From Asparagopsis taxiformis (Eukaryota > Rhodophyta > Florideophyceae > Bonnemaisoniales > Bonnemaisoniaceae), in NCBI GenBank assembly GCA_030407315.1, contig JALQPE010002371.1, forward strand, positions 1-64,000: a stretch of 64,000 bases of DNA, written 5' to 3'. The translations under genes and the position numbers were made by a program. The stretch's first letter is position 1. Each line of letters opens with the position of its first letter. A model generated the notes under the pieces. It saw only the letters and a list, made by a program, of their open reading frames with translations. It was not told the origin of the DNA and ran no database searches. This document shows positions 20,220 to 30,499 of this stretch, one piece after another.

Positions 20220-20950
20220 GCAGATGGAGGTTTTAAGGATGAGGTATGAGAGGAAGAAAATTCTTCTGTGGTATGAGGATGTGTTTCTGTGGGGGGGTTG
20301 ATGGAATCTTGGGATGGTACAGGGGGAGGTGGAAATGTACGGAGTGTGGGTTTAGATTGGAGTGTGATTCGGAGAGGAGTGCCGACGAGCATATTATGGG
20401 GATTGGGGAGACGCTGCGGGGTGTTGGGGTAGTGAGGGCGGAAGAGGTATTTAGGTGGGACCGTAGGAGGGTGCGGTTGAAGGCGCCGAGAGGAGGGTTT
20501 TTTTTAGGAAAGTGAGGGGAAAGAGGTGGGAAGGGGGTGGCGTCTGTTCTGGCTGTGGTGAGTGGGGATGTGATGGAGAAGAAGGGGGTTATTGTATTTG
20601 GGGAGGGAGGGGAGTGGGAGGATGGGTGCGAAGTGGGGGGTTGATATGTGATTCAGAGCGGGGAGGTTTCTGGGGAGACGGCGGGGGAGCGGGAGCGTGG
20701 GCCGGTGGTGGTGGTGTATACGGTATCGAAGATGCGGATGGCGTGGGGGCATGGAGCAGCTGAGGGAGGGAGGGGTGGAGCAGGTCGGGTACGGGATGGG
20801 GAGTGAGAGGTTTTCGAAGAGTAAGCTACAGGGGAAGTTTGTGGAGAGGGCGAAGGAGAGGGGTTGAAGGTAGAAGAGAGAGGGTATTGAAGAACAATAA
20901 GTTGCGAAGGTGATGGGGGAGAGCATGGTCGAGGAGATAGGGGGTGCTTT
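20220..20950 (+). other. Purine-skewed (G/A-rich) tract
   Basis: About 700 bases in which the plus strand is dominated by G and A with frequent GGGG runs; the complement is C/T-rich. A milder skew continues after the solo LTR (21770-21960), so the LTR landed inside it. Open frames here are composition artefacts. A similar but weaker tract lies at 32640-32960. Confidence 0.7.
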
Positions 20951-20966
20951 TCCTTATTCTGAGGTA

Positions 20967-21769
20967 TGTGACGCAATTTATTTCGTCGACGCGCGCGCGT
21001 TCCCTGCGATTGCGTCGGGATGAATTCGCGTGCATCTATCTTAGTTAGTTGGTAGGCGAGCGTACGCGTGGCGTTTTGATTACGTGTCACGGAGCGTCGA
21101 TGAGAGCGCCTGCGCGCGTACGTTGCCACGAAACCGCGAGCCCGGCGCCACGTGTAGCGATTTTTACGGATTTCCCTTTTTGGGTTTTTTATGACGAAAG
21201 TCTTTTTCCCAAATATTTCCGTTTTTGCGTGCGAGCGAGCGGCCGCCGGCCGGCCACGTAAGGACAGCCTGTCCTTTAGTAGTTAGCTATTAATGGTCGT
21301 TCCGCTTCGCACCTTAGCAATAAACAGCCAGCATCTTCGCAGCTACGAGTTAAGCGTTTAGCGAATCGCGAGGACCGATTGCGTTGAAACGTTGCGTGCG
21401 GGTTGCTCACGATCGCCGACGTTCGCGTGCGCGCTGCGCATAAACCGATCGTCGAACTGCGTCGCACCGCGATAGCGCGCGTTGCGTCGCACGCCACTAG
21501 GCCCCTGGCAGGGATTTACGACCCCTGTGTGGATCGCGTTGTGCTCGAGTTTACTCGGTGATCTCCCCCTGAGATCATGGCTTGCGCCGGCCCGCGAATC
21601 CCGTGTTGCGATCGATCCCTACGCGTTCCGCCGTTGTACCACCCGTTCGCCAGCGCGACCGAGCGACGTGCGAAACGCAAGTTCAACCAGCGCGTTCTGG
21701 TTCACCTCGCCCTGACACGGCTGCAATTCTAGAACTCCCTTAGCGATCGCCGCCCCGGCTGGTCCTACA
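20967..21769 (+). mobile_element. Solo LTR of the Gypsy B family (803 bp)
   Basis: Starts TGTGACGCAATTTAT and ends GCTGGTCCTACA, matching the LTRs of element B (45612-46401 and 58439-59228). AGGTA on both sides (20962-20966, 21770-21774) is a 5-bp target duplication. No internal sequence is present, so the element was lost by LTR-LTR recombination. It carries an AATAAA polyadenylation-like signal. Confidence 0.93.
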
Positions 21770-22014
21770 AGGTAGTATGAGGACTGGTTATACGAAATCT
21801 GTACGGTAGAGCAGAAAAGTAGGTATGGAATGGAGGTGTGCACCGTGGAAGCGGGGATAGGTAGCTGAAAATGCGTGCTAGAGTGGTATTGGGGGTGTTT
21901 GAGGTACAATACGGGGGAGGTGAGCACCAACTGGAAGGGGGTGTGAGCGAGAAGATGAAAAAATTAAAGACAAAATTGGAGTCGACCGACAAGGAAAAAT
22001 AGAGTGGTCGCCGT

Positions 22015-22320
22015 GATGGATGCGGACATCCATGTCGAGCACGGCGGCAGAAATTTCTGGGGTCGAAATTTTTGAATTTCTGAACCGGCGCCCGTCCTAA
22101 GTGGACATAGACATGGCGGAAGTCCATCCCGAGGGGGACATCCGTGGTACTAGAAACAATGAATGCCGTCCTAGTAATACTAGATGTACTAGACCGCATG
22201 GACGTCGGGTTCTAGGCGGACATCCAAAAATACTGGAGAACATGGACGTCCGCCTAGTAATACTAGGTGTACTAGAGGTTGTGGACGTCCGCGTCCATTT
22301 CCGAGAACACAGACGAAGGT
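22015..22320. repeat. GGACATCC/GGACGTCC-rich repeat region
   Basis: Repeated GGACATCC and GGACGTCC boxes plus two copies of a CCTAGTAATACTAG palindromic block (near 22172 and 22251). The boxes recall the start of the dispersed repeat near 19.35 kb. No gene. Confidence 0.55.
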
Positions 22321-22610
22321 GATGTCCTGAAAGGACGGCTGGAAGAGAATGTCATCATGCTCTTTCGCCTTCATTGAACGGCAATGGTGCGGGATTGAGC
22401 AAGGGAACAGCCAGCCTGTACCCTGATTTCTTCTTGTGATATTTGACAGCCATAGCGTGTATGACGTTGGGGGATGGTACATATCGTCGGTTCATTGGAT
22501 TTGAGAAGGAGAAAAGGTGTCACAATGCATCGCAGGAGTGGATACTGCATGCTTTCGTTGGTGAGGTGAAAGCTGGGCGATATGGGGGGATCTTGCAGCG
22601 TGAGGTGTAG

Positions 22611-23418
22611 AGTATTCTGGGGGATGAGTCGGTACCGGTCACAGGAAGAGCTCCAAGGCTTGATCAGAAGCACATTTCAGATGCACCAGAAGGTTTCCCT
22701 GCAGTGACGGCATTGCCGAACCATCTGCTTGTGTTCCTTGCGTCAATGAAGAAGGACGGGTCCATTCTTCACAGATTGACCGGAGTTCCTATGGAACAGT
22801 GGCCAGTCGAGGACCTCCAATCATTTTGGAGCATAGACCCAGACGCAATTCTGGCTGATGATGCCGCATTCTACGGTGTCGACACATAGATCTATGTTTC
22901 GCAATCGATGGTGAGAGATGGTGGGTTTGGCCTATTCGTGGCGAAGAAACTGAAGAAGGGGACGGTCATTGGCTGGTACAATGGAACGATTTTCTATGCG
23001 AAGATCCGAGACTCGTAACCGCAGAAATCAGTGATTTACGGCCCAGAAAGATTTGGGTGCACAGGAGAGAGGTTCCAGGACTATAACATGGAATTGGAAC
23101 CACGTACATAGGGAGGGGTGCACCTGTTCGGAATTCCGAACGTGAAACGAGCCAGACCTTAAGGTCTGGCTCGTCCCACCGGCCTATAATTATACTAGCA
23201 ACCTCAATGATTGTCGGGTCATTGACAGAACGGAGAAAGCGACCGAGGTGAGTCGAGGACAGTCAGCCGAGTTTCGCCAAGGCGATGTCATAGACAAACC
23301 GGACTTTGGGTCGAATATCAAGAATCCCCATGCTGCCAAGGTCGTCCTGACGAAAGACGTTGAAGCTGATGGGGAGATATATGCCGACTATGGTAGAAAA
23401 TATTGGCCAGCCAACTAA
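22611..23418 (+). pseudogene. SET-domain protein pseudogene
   Basis: One frame from about 22611 stays open to TAG at 22887-22889. It then continues past it with GGFGLFVAKKLKKGTVIG and WYNG, the typical N-terminal strands of a SET domain. Further in-frame stops occur near 23020, 23110 and 23160. Another frame near 23210-23418 supplies the domain's end, with NPHAAKVVLTKDVEADGEIY followed by ADYGRKYW, matching the SET GEEI-x-x-DYG-x-x-YW signature. Several nonsense codons plus a frame change make this a clear pseudogene. A 28-bp perfect palindrome lies exactly where the frame is lost. It precedes the ParB-like gene at 25.1 kb, repeating the SET/ParB proximity seen at the window start. Confidence 0.75.
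23147..23174. repeat. Perfect 28-bp palindrome
   Basis: ACGAGCCAGACCTT is followed at once by its reverse complement. A 16-bp perfect palindrome, GTTCGGAATTCCGAAC, lies just before it at 23126-23141. Confidence 0.9.
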
Positions 23419-23747
23419 GATACTTCGATAGATTTGAGTAAAAACTTATTGGCAAGGACAATGGATTGTGAATCTTCCAAGAGGGCTAGATAATTTAGAA
23501 TACAACGATTATGAATTGACTGCAGTAATTGGTCTGTTTCCTCGAGTCGCCTACTGTCTGAAGTGCACATTACCCGGTTTTCTACTGCTATACCTACGGG
23601 TGCGTGAGGAAGAGAGACTAATCGGATGTGATCACATCAGTTCGAACTAGAATTTTCGTAGCAAAGCGGCAGGTAGACGACCAGGAAGAGAGCGATGAAG
23701 GGGAGGCAGTCGCCCCATTACAACGAGGGACGTTTACCTGGGGTGCT

Positions 23748-23973
23748 GACAGCAAAGTCATCATTACGATGACTTTGCTGTAAAGAAACGTTTTATTACA
23801 GAAAAGTCATCCTTACGATGACTTTGCTGTAAGAAATCAAACATTACAGCGGCCATGATTTTTTACCAGGTAAAAAATTCCTGGCGCAGTGTAATGAAAA
23901 CGTTTTCTTACAGCAAAGTCATCGTAACGATGACTTTGCTGTAAGCATCCTTGGCAAAGCGCCTCAGCTGTAA
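23748..23973 (+). mobile_element. Palindromic small element (MITE/foldback), copy 1
   Basis: Contains nested hairpins made of CAGCAAAGTCATCG arms and a core matching copy 2 (ATTACAGCGGCCATGATTTT, then a TTTTTTACC/GGTAAAAAA hairpin). The right end CAGCTGTAA is kept; the left outer arm is missing and rearranged. No coding capacity. Confidence 0.8.
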
Positions 23974-23981
23974 GCGGTAGG

Positions 23982-24013
23982 GTGTTTCGTCCTTCTCGAG
24001 AAGGACGAAACAC
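23982..24013. repeat. Perfect 32-bp palindrome
   Basis: GTGTTTCGTCCTTCTC is followed by its exact reverse complement. A second near-perfect palindrome (GATCCCACC-AA-GGTGGGATC) begins right after it at 24014. Confidence 0.9.
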
Positions 24014-24690
24014 GATCCCACCAAGGTGGGATCCCACCTTGGGAAGGGTGAGGAAGGAAAAGTCGCGGAAATGGACGAGGGATGGTTTGGGCGGCTGTTG
24101 GCGGCTTTGAAGAGCACTCTGCTTCGCCCTTACCCCGTCTAGGAAAGATGTCATTCCTATCATGACGGCAGCACTTCACAAAATTTCGACCACGTTCTCC
24201 TCACGACGGAGGTGGTGACGGTCGAAATTCAAACTCGCGAAAAGGAGGAAGGATTGGTGTGAACACCTCGACGACGTCTGCAAAGGTACTACCAGCACAT
24301 TTTCCGAGGCTATATGTGGCTATCCTTCCAGAAATCAGAAACCGAGTATCGGTTGGTAAAATCTACTTTAGGTGCCGTGTAGCACAGTGACCATAGAAAG
24401 GCGATCTTTTTCGTACACTCAATCCTTAGTAGGTAGACATCTAGCTATTAAGTATACGAAGATAGTTGTGGAGTAGACTAGCCTAGGATTGTAAGAGAAT
24501 CGGGAAGGATGGGACGGTAGGTATATGCCATCAAGGCGGTAGTATTATTAGACTATAGGAGTGGTAGAAAAGTATTTGATTAACAGCACGTGCGAGAGGT
24601 GTGACTCCGGAGGCGTGGTTTGTCACCGATAGGGAGGTTGGGATGATAAAGGAGGACTAGAGACATAGGATAGAGGGTGAAGTCAGACGC
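24014..24690. other. Gene-free spacer between the two small elements
   Basis: I see no coding frame or further repeat beyond the short palindrome at its start. Confidence 0.5.
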
Positions 24691-24895
24691 TTACAGCTAA
24701 GGCGCTTTGCCAAGGATGCTTACAGCAAAGTCATCGTTACGATGACTTTGCTGTAAGAAATCAAACATTACAGCGGCCATGATTTTTTACCGGGTAAAAA
24801 TTCCTGGCGCAGTGTAATGAAAACGTGTTTTACAGCAAAGTCATCGTAACGATGACTTTGCTGTAAGCATCCTTGGCAAAGCGCCTTAGCTGTAA
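24691..24895 (+). mobile_element. Palindromic small element (MITE/foldback), copy 2, complete (205 bp)
   Basis: Ends are TTACAGCTAAGGCGC and its near-inverse GCGCCTTAGCTGTAA. Each arm carries a second nested hairpin (CAGCAAAGTCATCG). TA-CAG...CTG-TA ends recall Tc1/mariner-type non-autonomous elements with a TA duplication (inference). Confidence 0.8.
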
Positions 24896-24939
24896 TTGTG
24901 AGACAGCAACAAGTGATGTGGAAGGTTCGGATTGATCAA

Positions 24940-24971
24940 CTGTTAGTATACACCCGGGTGTATACTAACAG
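24940..24971. promoter_or_regulatory. Perfect 32-bp palindrome upstream of ParB-like gene 3
   Basis: CTGTTAGTATACACCC is followed by its exact reverse complement, about 130 bases before the first ATG of the gene. Symmetry and position suit an operator or a ParB-binding site, but it may be just another of the local palindromes. Confidence 0.45.
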
Positions 24972-25099
24972 GAATGCGTTAACTTTCTCAGGTTATCCTG
25001 TCTAATCTCAGCTTACGCAGCGAAACAGCTAATCGTTCAGATCTTCCTCTCTCTTTCTCAATCTTCCGTTATTCTTTCCTCATTCCATCACCACAGACA

Positions 25100-26042
25100 T
25101 GGCTCAACAATCTTCCAACACCTCCAACCAGCCGATGCCCTCTGCGAGCTGCTGTGACACCGGAACTTCCCCCACCCCCTCTCCCTCTCCTTCTATTGCC
25201 CCCTAGTCCCTATGGACGTCTGCGAAGCTGCTGCAGCGCTGACCCAGCTCAGCCCAGCACCTAAGCCTGTCCCCTCTCCTCCTTCGGCTTCCGATCCCCC
25301 GGCTGTCCCTTCTATCGACGCTGGCGAGAGCGCAACACCGCTTCCAGCACAATCTGTCGAAGCAGCGCCAGCTTTCGAGGGATCTGGTGCTCCTATGCCT
25401 TGCTCACCTGCTCCGGATATGATCATGGCGTCCAGCAGTGCTGACTTGGCAGAAGATAAGGTCGATGATCACATCGCTAGTGACATCGTACCGAACAAGC
25501 CTCTCCGCAGCACCAGGCTGGCCTACCCTGGCACGGTGCCCATCCCTGTGGATGTGGACTACGACATAAGTCCGGAGAGCTGCCGAAACATTCCAGTTTT
25601 CATTTCCCCTCTGGATGTTTCTCCTCCGACAGTCGTGTCCAGGGTGGTCAGGCCGCATCGCGTGGATGAGTTGAAGAAGACGTTTCTCACTCAAGGGTTT
25701 TCGGTGGTTGCGTCACGCGTGTCCGTTTGCGAGTTGATTGATTCCAATGCAAAAGTCCGACTGCAATATGCCGATGGATCTCACCGAGTGAACGCGTTGA
25801 AGGCCATTCTCCAGTCGCTTGGACCTTCTCCTGCGAAAGACAGTCCAGAGTGGGAGGAGTATGTCAGTTCAGACATTTACCGTCGTTTTAGAACTATTCT
25901 TGTCGACTTTCTCCTCCCACCGACTCGGCTTGGCCGGGATGTCTTCTGCTCTGAAGAAGTACTCCCGCTTTCACGGCTGATGAACTTCCACACCCACAAT
26001 GTCATCGAGGTAACAGTTGCCGACAATGTGTGTTCTGTGATG
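25100..26042 (+). CDS. ParB-like gene 3, 5' part (interrupted by solo LTR)
   Basis: An ATG at 25100 opens a 35-codon frame. The main frame starts at ATG 25212, so either 25212 is the true start or an indel separates them. After a Pro/Ser-rich N-terminus comes RVVRPHRVDELKKTF, then YADGSHRVNALKAIL (25768-25812), the ParB-type D-G-x-H-R-x-x-A box seen in the two other ParB-like genes. A solo LTR interrupts the gene at 26042. After removing it with one TGATG copy, the frame continues exactly at 26857, giving about 542 residues. No methyltransferase or dioxygenase follows. It lies about 1.7 kb after a SET pseudogene. Confidence 0.7.
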
Positions 26043-26851
26043 TGTAGGACCAGCCGGGATGGCGGTCACTAAGAGAGTTCTAGAATCGCTTGCCTTGTCA
26101 GGGCGTGTTGAACCGTAACGCGCTCGTGAACTTGCGTTTCGCACGTCGCTCGGTCGCGGAGGCGATCGGGTGGTACAACGGCGGAACGCGCAGGGTCGAT
26201 CGCAACACGGGATTCGCGGGCCGGCGCAAGCCGTGATCTCAGGGTGAGATCACCGAGTAAACTCGAGCTCAACACGATCTACGCAGGGGTCGTAAATCCC
26301 TGGCCTAGCGGTATGCGACGCAACGCGCGGTCTCGCGGTGCGACGCAATTCGACGGTCGGTAAACGCGGCGCGCGCGCACGTACGTCGGCGATCGTGAGC
26401 AATCCGCACGCAACGTCGTAACGCAATCGGTCCTCGCGACGCGCTCAACGCTTCGCTCGTAGCTGCGAAAGTGCTGACTGTTTATTGGTAGGGTGCGAAG
26501 CCATGCGACCACTAATAGCTAACTTACTTGGGACAGGCTGTCCTTGTGTGGCCGGCCAGCGGCGGCCGCACGCTCGCACGCAAAAAGGGAAATATTTTGG
26601 GAAAAAGACTTTCGTCATAAAAAACCCAAAAAGGGAAAATAAAGGGAAATTCGCAGAAATCGCTACACGTGGCGCGGCTCGTGGTTTCGTGGCAACGTAC
26701 GCGCGCACGCGCTCGCATTGACGCTCCGTGACACGTAATCAAGACGCTACGCGTACGCTCGCTTACTAAACTAACTCAAACGGATGCTTGCGGACTAACG
26801 TAAACGCGCGCGCTCGCATCGATTCCATCGACCAACTTAAATTGCACCACA
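26043..26851 (-). mobile_element. Solo LTR of the Gypsy B family, inverted (809 bp)
   Basis: On the minus strand it starts TGTGGTGCAATTTAAG and ends GCTGGTCCTACA. TGATG flanks both sides (26038-26042 and 26852-26856). It is more diverged from the element B LTRs than the 21-kb copy appears to be. It lies in the middle of ParB-like gene 3. Confidence 0.93.
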
Positions 26852-26856
26852 TGATG

Positions 26857-27654
26857 GAGTTCATCAATATCCACCACCTGGGCAGGAAGAAGATTGAGCC
26901 TACCGTTCAATACATTAAAGAACGGAAAGCGCTGAGCTGGATTCGCCCGAGACAGCTCATGCGCTATGTCTCGAACGCCCGAGGTTCCAAGACCATTGAA
27001 AGACCTGCTTTCAAGTACTGGTCGAGAATCCCGAACAGGCCGGAGTTCGAGAACTTCTCTTCCTCGGAGGATTTGGCTGGGTGTACGGTGAACTTGTTGT
27101 TCAACGGGTCGTTTAGGAGTGCCCCGGACGACCAGAAGTGTTTCATCCTCGAGATGACGGCGTTCTACAGTTGTCGCCGTCGGTCGGCCGGGCTGAAACC
27201 GTACTCGGTTGGTAACATTGGGCAGGATTGGATTGCTGGTTTGTTGGAAATCTTCGGGTATGTGAAGGAGGTGGCTGAATTTTGGAATGAGTCGGATGTG
27301 ATGAGGATGCTGGATGTAGCCATTCCCAGCGAGGGTGATCCGAGCAAGAGCTTCGACATTCACTCGCGCTTTGTCGAAGTTCTTGCGGAGATGGTACCCA
27401 AGAAGGGGTGCTGGGCAGACTTCCAACCCAAGGAATGGCCCCCCGATGGTTATCAATTTGAAGACGTCTTTCCTAGACGGAAGTCTGTTTTTGGAAAGGA
27501 CGCCAGGAAAATGCTCCTGCGCGTCACTGGGTACCGCGACATGCAAACGCGGCGACGCCACTACACGGCTAACCCATACATCCCACATGCTGCGCTTCCA
27601 GCCACATGTGCACGCGTGCATCTTGTACACAAATTTTCCTCTCTTCATCGATAA
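26857..27654 (+). CDS. ParB-like gene 3, 3' part
   Basis: Frame-matched continuation of 25212-26042. The segment is helical and acidic/basic mixed, with no motif I can name. In the other two ParB-like proteins the same position is also a long helical region. The last 40 or so codons look less protein-like, so the true end could be earlier or involve splicing. The stop is at 27652-27654. Confidence 0.6.
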   Translation, partial: EFINIHHLGRKKIEPTVQYIKERKALSWIRPRQLMRYVSNARGSKTIERPAFKYWSRIPNRPEFENFSSSEDLAGCTVNLLFNGSFRSAPDDQKCFILEMTAFYSCRRRSAGLKPYSVGNIGQDWIAGLLEIFGYVKEVAEFWNESDVMRMLDVAIPSEGDPSKSFDIHSRFVEVLAEMVPKKGCWADFQPKEWPPDGYQFEDVFPRRKSVFGKDARKMLLRVTGYRDMQTRRRHYTANPYIPHAALPATCARVHLVHKFSSLHR

Positions 27655-28543
27655 TATACGCCGATACAACACAATCATTCTCTTCTGGTTTTAATGGCAT
27701 AGAACCATGTCGCTCGGCTGAGCAATGCCATGCCAACCACGCAATTGCGAGACCAGCACACCAGTCTCCATTGTTCTGGGCTCTGCATATCAGAGCGGAC
27801 TATTTCTTGTCAACACAACAATTTCGTAATTGGGAAAGGCAAGGACCAAGCGCACGTCCAAACGCATATTTGTGTAGCATGCTCTCCAGTGCTATGAAAA
27901 TACTGTATTCGTTGTGCCCGCCACACTGGCACTCGTTCGAGCTCTGGAATGACGTCAATGCGCGCGCGTGTGTCCATGGCTATTAAGATGGATAGATTAG
28001 AAGCATATTGTCGCTGGGAAAGTGGTTTTGTGTGTCGTGGAGAACGGAAGGAAAGATGGGAGTGGAAGTGGGGTAGCTGGTCGGCGCTTATCGCGTTAGA
28101 ATACATCTGTGCACTGCTCCCTTTCTGCTCATTACAGCCAAAGACACCTATTCCAACCCCAATGCATTGCACACATTCAGATAAACCTTGGGTTAATTTA
28201 GCTTTTGAAATGAGAAATTTTTACTCTTACAACTCCCTCCAACGCCGACTCAAACGTTCTTTTCAAACATGTGAATCTCCCGCTCGCTCTCCTAGCTACC
28301 AAACTCCAAAATCACCACATCTACCTTTCTCTCACCATTAATGAATGTTCTGAAAATGCTAGCATGCACACAATATCGAGCGCAAAGTGGCGACTCATGT
28401 TTCTTTTTGTTATTTGGGGTTCAGGGGAATGATTTTGAGGTACGCATGCGACCTTGTTATATCATTTTTTAAACTGAGGCAAACTAGGATGCTTCTTCGT
28501 TTAGTTCTTCTCACTCAGCCTTCAATGCCCCCCAAAACATTAT
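27655..28543. other. Gene-free stretch
   Basis: No recognisable gene or repeat; short frames on both strands lack motifs. Confidence 0.4.
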
Positions 28544-28840
28544 TTAATCTCTATTCTTCCTCATTTCCATGGAGGACTGCACCAATTCCATCATTTGATA
28601 GTGCATCTTTTCCATGCTTTCATGCGCCTCGGCCTCCCTTTCCTCTCTCTTCTCCTGCAGTTCCAACATTCTCTCCTGAATTCCAACCTGCCTCTCATCC
28701 AAGGACAACCTTCTGTTCGTATTGGGCATATTTTCCAAGTATTTGTAGGACCTTAGCCCTTTTAGATAGGTTGTATCTCCAAGGAGGATTAGTAGATAGG
28801 GATAAGGCTTCGAACTCACGAGTGAGAGCGCCGATTCCAC
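28544..28840 (-). pseudogene. C-terminal fragment of Myb/SANT-like gene (coiled coil)
   Basis: Encodes a Glu/Arg/Met-rich coiled coil (LDERQVGIQERMLELQEKRE and onward), typical of the C-terminal tail of Myb/SANT-like proteins of transposon-rich eukaryotes. It lies on the same strand as, and in order with, the fragments at 29.9-30.5 and 31.3-32.0 kb. I read it as the last piece of one gene broken by insertions; the join is inferred, not shown by target duplications. Confidence 0.4.
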
Positions 28841-29920
28841 GAGGCGGATGTCTCGTGCGATCCTGGTAGCCCGAGGGCTGTGGCGGGTGGATCGATCCCT
28901 CGGAGCCCGGACACCTGTCTCCCAACCCGGTAGCGGGTGGCAGAGCGGGGTCTGGGACGGCTGGATCTAACCTGCCGGAGGGATTTATCGGCCGTGGCCG
29001 TCCTCAACCCACTCAAGGGTTAACTAGGCGCTTAGCGCGATGGATCCCCGCGGGGAATTGTGGTCGCCTCCACGCGCGGGTGCCCATCCAGCGGATTCCG
29101 CAACTGTGATACCGCCGGCGGCTGCGGTCGAAACCGATCGAGAAGCCCACGGGCGTTGGCTCGGTTGACAGGTAGGGGTGCCAAACCGACAGTGCTCCCA
29201 GCCGGTAGCCTTGTCCCGGAGGGCAGAAGGTCACTCCCGGTCGCCTGGCGGCGTTAAAAGAAGCGGGAAGGTGGTCCACTACCGCGGAGACGAAATGCGG
29301 AGGAGTCTCGCGGCGGGCAATTGGGGACAAGTGCGAGCGATCCCCAATTGCAGATCGAAACGGAGCGGTTGGTATCCTGTGAATGAATTGCCGCCGCCGC
29401 TTAGTTGTAAGGTAAACGACCACGGTCGAATGATTTGGAACCGAAACAATCTGACTTTACTGTAGACTAGTGGCCAGCCAAGTGACCTTAAATGGTCGAC
29501 GAGGCTTCCTGGACCGGACGAGGACCGATGGTCCTGGTCCGGCGGCCAATGGACCTTGTGGGTGTTCATACGGCCCAGGGGCCTCACAGAGTAAATTGCT
29601 ACGTTGCTACGTGTAACTAATAGAAACGGCCGAAGATAGTGTACATGTGCACAGCTGTAGCGCGTGGGTCAAGCCCGCGCGTACACGTGTGCAACTAGGC
29701 GCTGCTAGATACAATCCCACGAAAGGGCCCAGCGCAAGCAATTTGGCCCAGTGCCAATGCAAGGCGGCACACGCCCATTCGCCCTCAGGGCGACAATTGC
29801 TATGCCACGTCACCGCTGCTCTTGGGCTAGCGCCGCGACTCTTCGTGGCTGATTCTATTGCCGAACACCACTCACGCTCACGAGCGTCACCCCCACGCGA
29901 CCCTTCCCCAAGCGCCCTTT
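28841..29920. other. Putative insertion, unclassified
   Basis: GC-rich sequence unlike its flanks, separating two parts of the Myb-like gene. It has hairpin-forming blocks such as GAGGACCGATGGTCCTGG near 29520. A related GGTTGGC...GGCCAACC hairpin occurs in the next insertion near 30830. No coding frame recognised; boundaries are approximate. Confidence 0.35.
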
Positions 29921-29929
29921 CGCCATTCA

Positions 29930-30492
29930 ATATGGGACGAGTCCCACAGTATTGTTCTCTCTCCATTTCAAGTCTGGATCTGTCAAGAGCTTCCGCTCGT
30001 TCAGAATGGGCCTGACTGCTCCTTTCGTTTGTCTCAAGTGCAACAACAGCCCTCTCATTAACATCTATAGGGTTCGATCGCAAAGTATCCCTCGAAGACG
30101 GCTCGCGAGTCGGTGTCGACGATTCGTTTAATACCACGGAACTCACGTGTTGGTGTGAAAACACATGATCCCATTATCTCTCTTGCAGTACCACTGCCAT
30201 CCTTTTCGTCACTAGACACAAGAACGACAACATGTGATGCTCTGTGCATTGCACGATCACGAAGTTCATATGCAAACATGCTCCTTTGCGCTGCCTTCTC
30301 CGCCTGCAAACGCTTCTGTTCGCCTAGCTTCTCTTCGCATTCCTTCGTTTCCTTCAGCATCTTAGCGCATAAATTGAATAGTTTCAAATCACTCCTTTTT
30401 CGACGAACTCTTCTCCCTGTTTCTGTGATTCTTAGTGATAACTGTGGGACACTGCGCCTTGCAGGGAGGCGCGAATGCAAACTAATTTGCAA
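29930..30492 (-). pseudogene. Middle fragment of Myb/SANT-like gene
   Basis: Two overlapping minus-strand frames (30492-30058 and 30164-29607) encode a Lys/Glu-rich helical stretch (LQAEKAAQRSMFAYELRDRA) and then an ERAEALDRSRLEMERE coiled coil, in different frames, so a frameshift lies near 30100. The order fits the region after the DNA-binding domain in Myb/SANT-like proteins. Confidence 0.4.
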
Positions 30493-30499
30493 TGAAAAC

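Larger units (their letters stand above)
19069..20966. other. Gene-free repeat-rich stretch
   Basis: Holds the second copy of the dispersed repeat (19354-19549), a short tandem repeat (19572-19694), a partial third repeat copy (19797-19875) and a purine-rich tract (20220-20950). No credible gene. Confidence 0.6.

Noticed and set aside
20246..21129. Several overlapping ORFs in the purine-rich tract
   Set aside because: Pro/Ser/Leu-rich frames on one strand and Gly/Arg-rich on the other are what skewed composition produces.
23700..24900. CRISPR-like array of repeated hairpins
   Set aside because: Repeats are arms of two foldback elements, irregularly spaced, with no unique spacers, in a eukaryotic setting.
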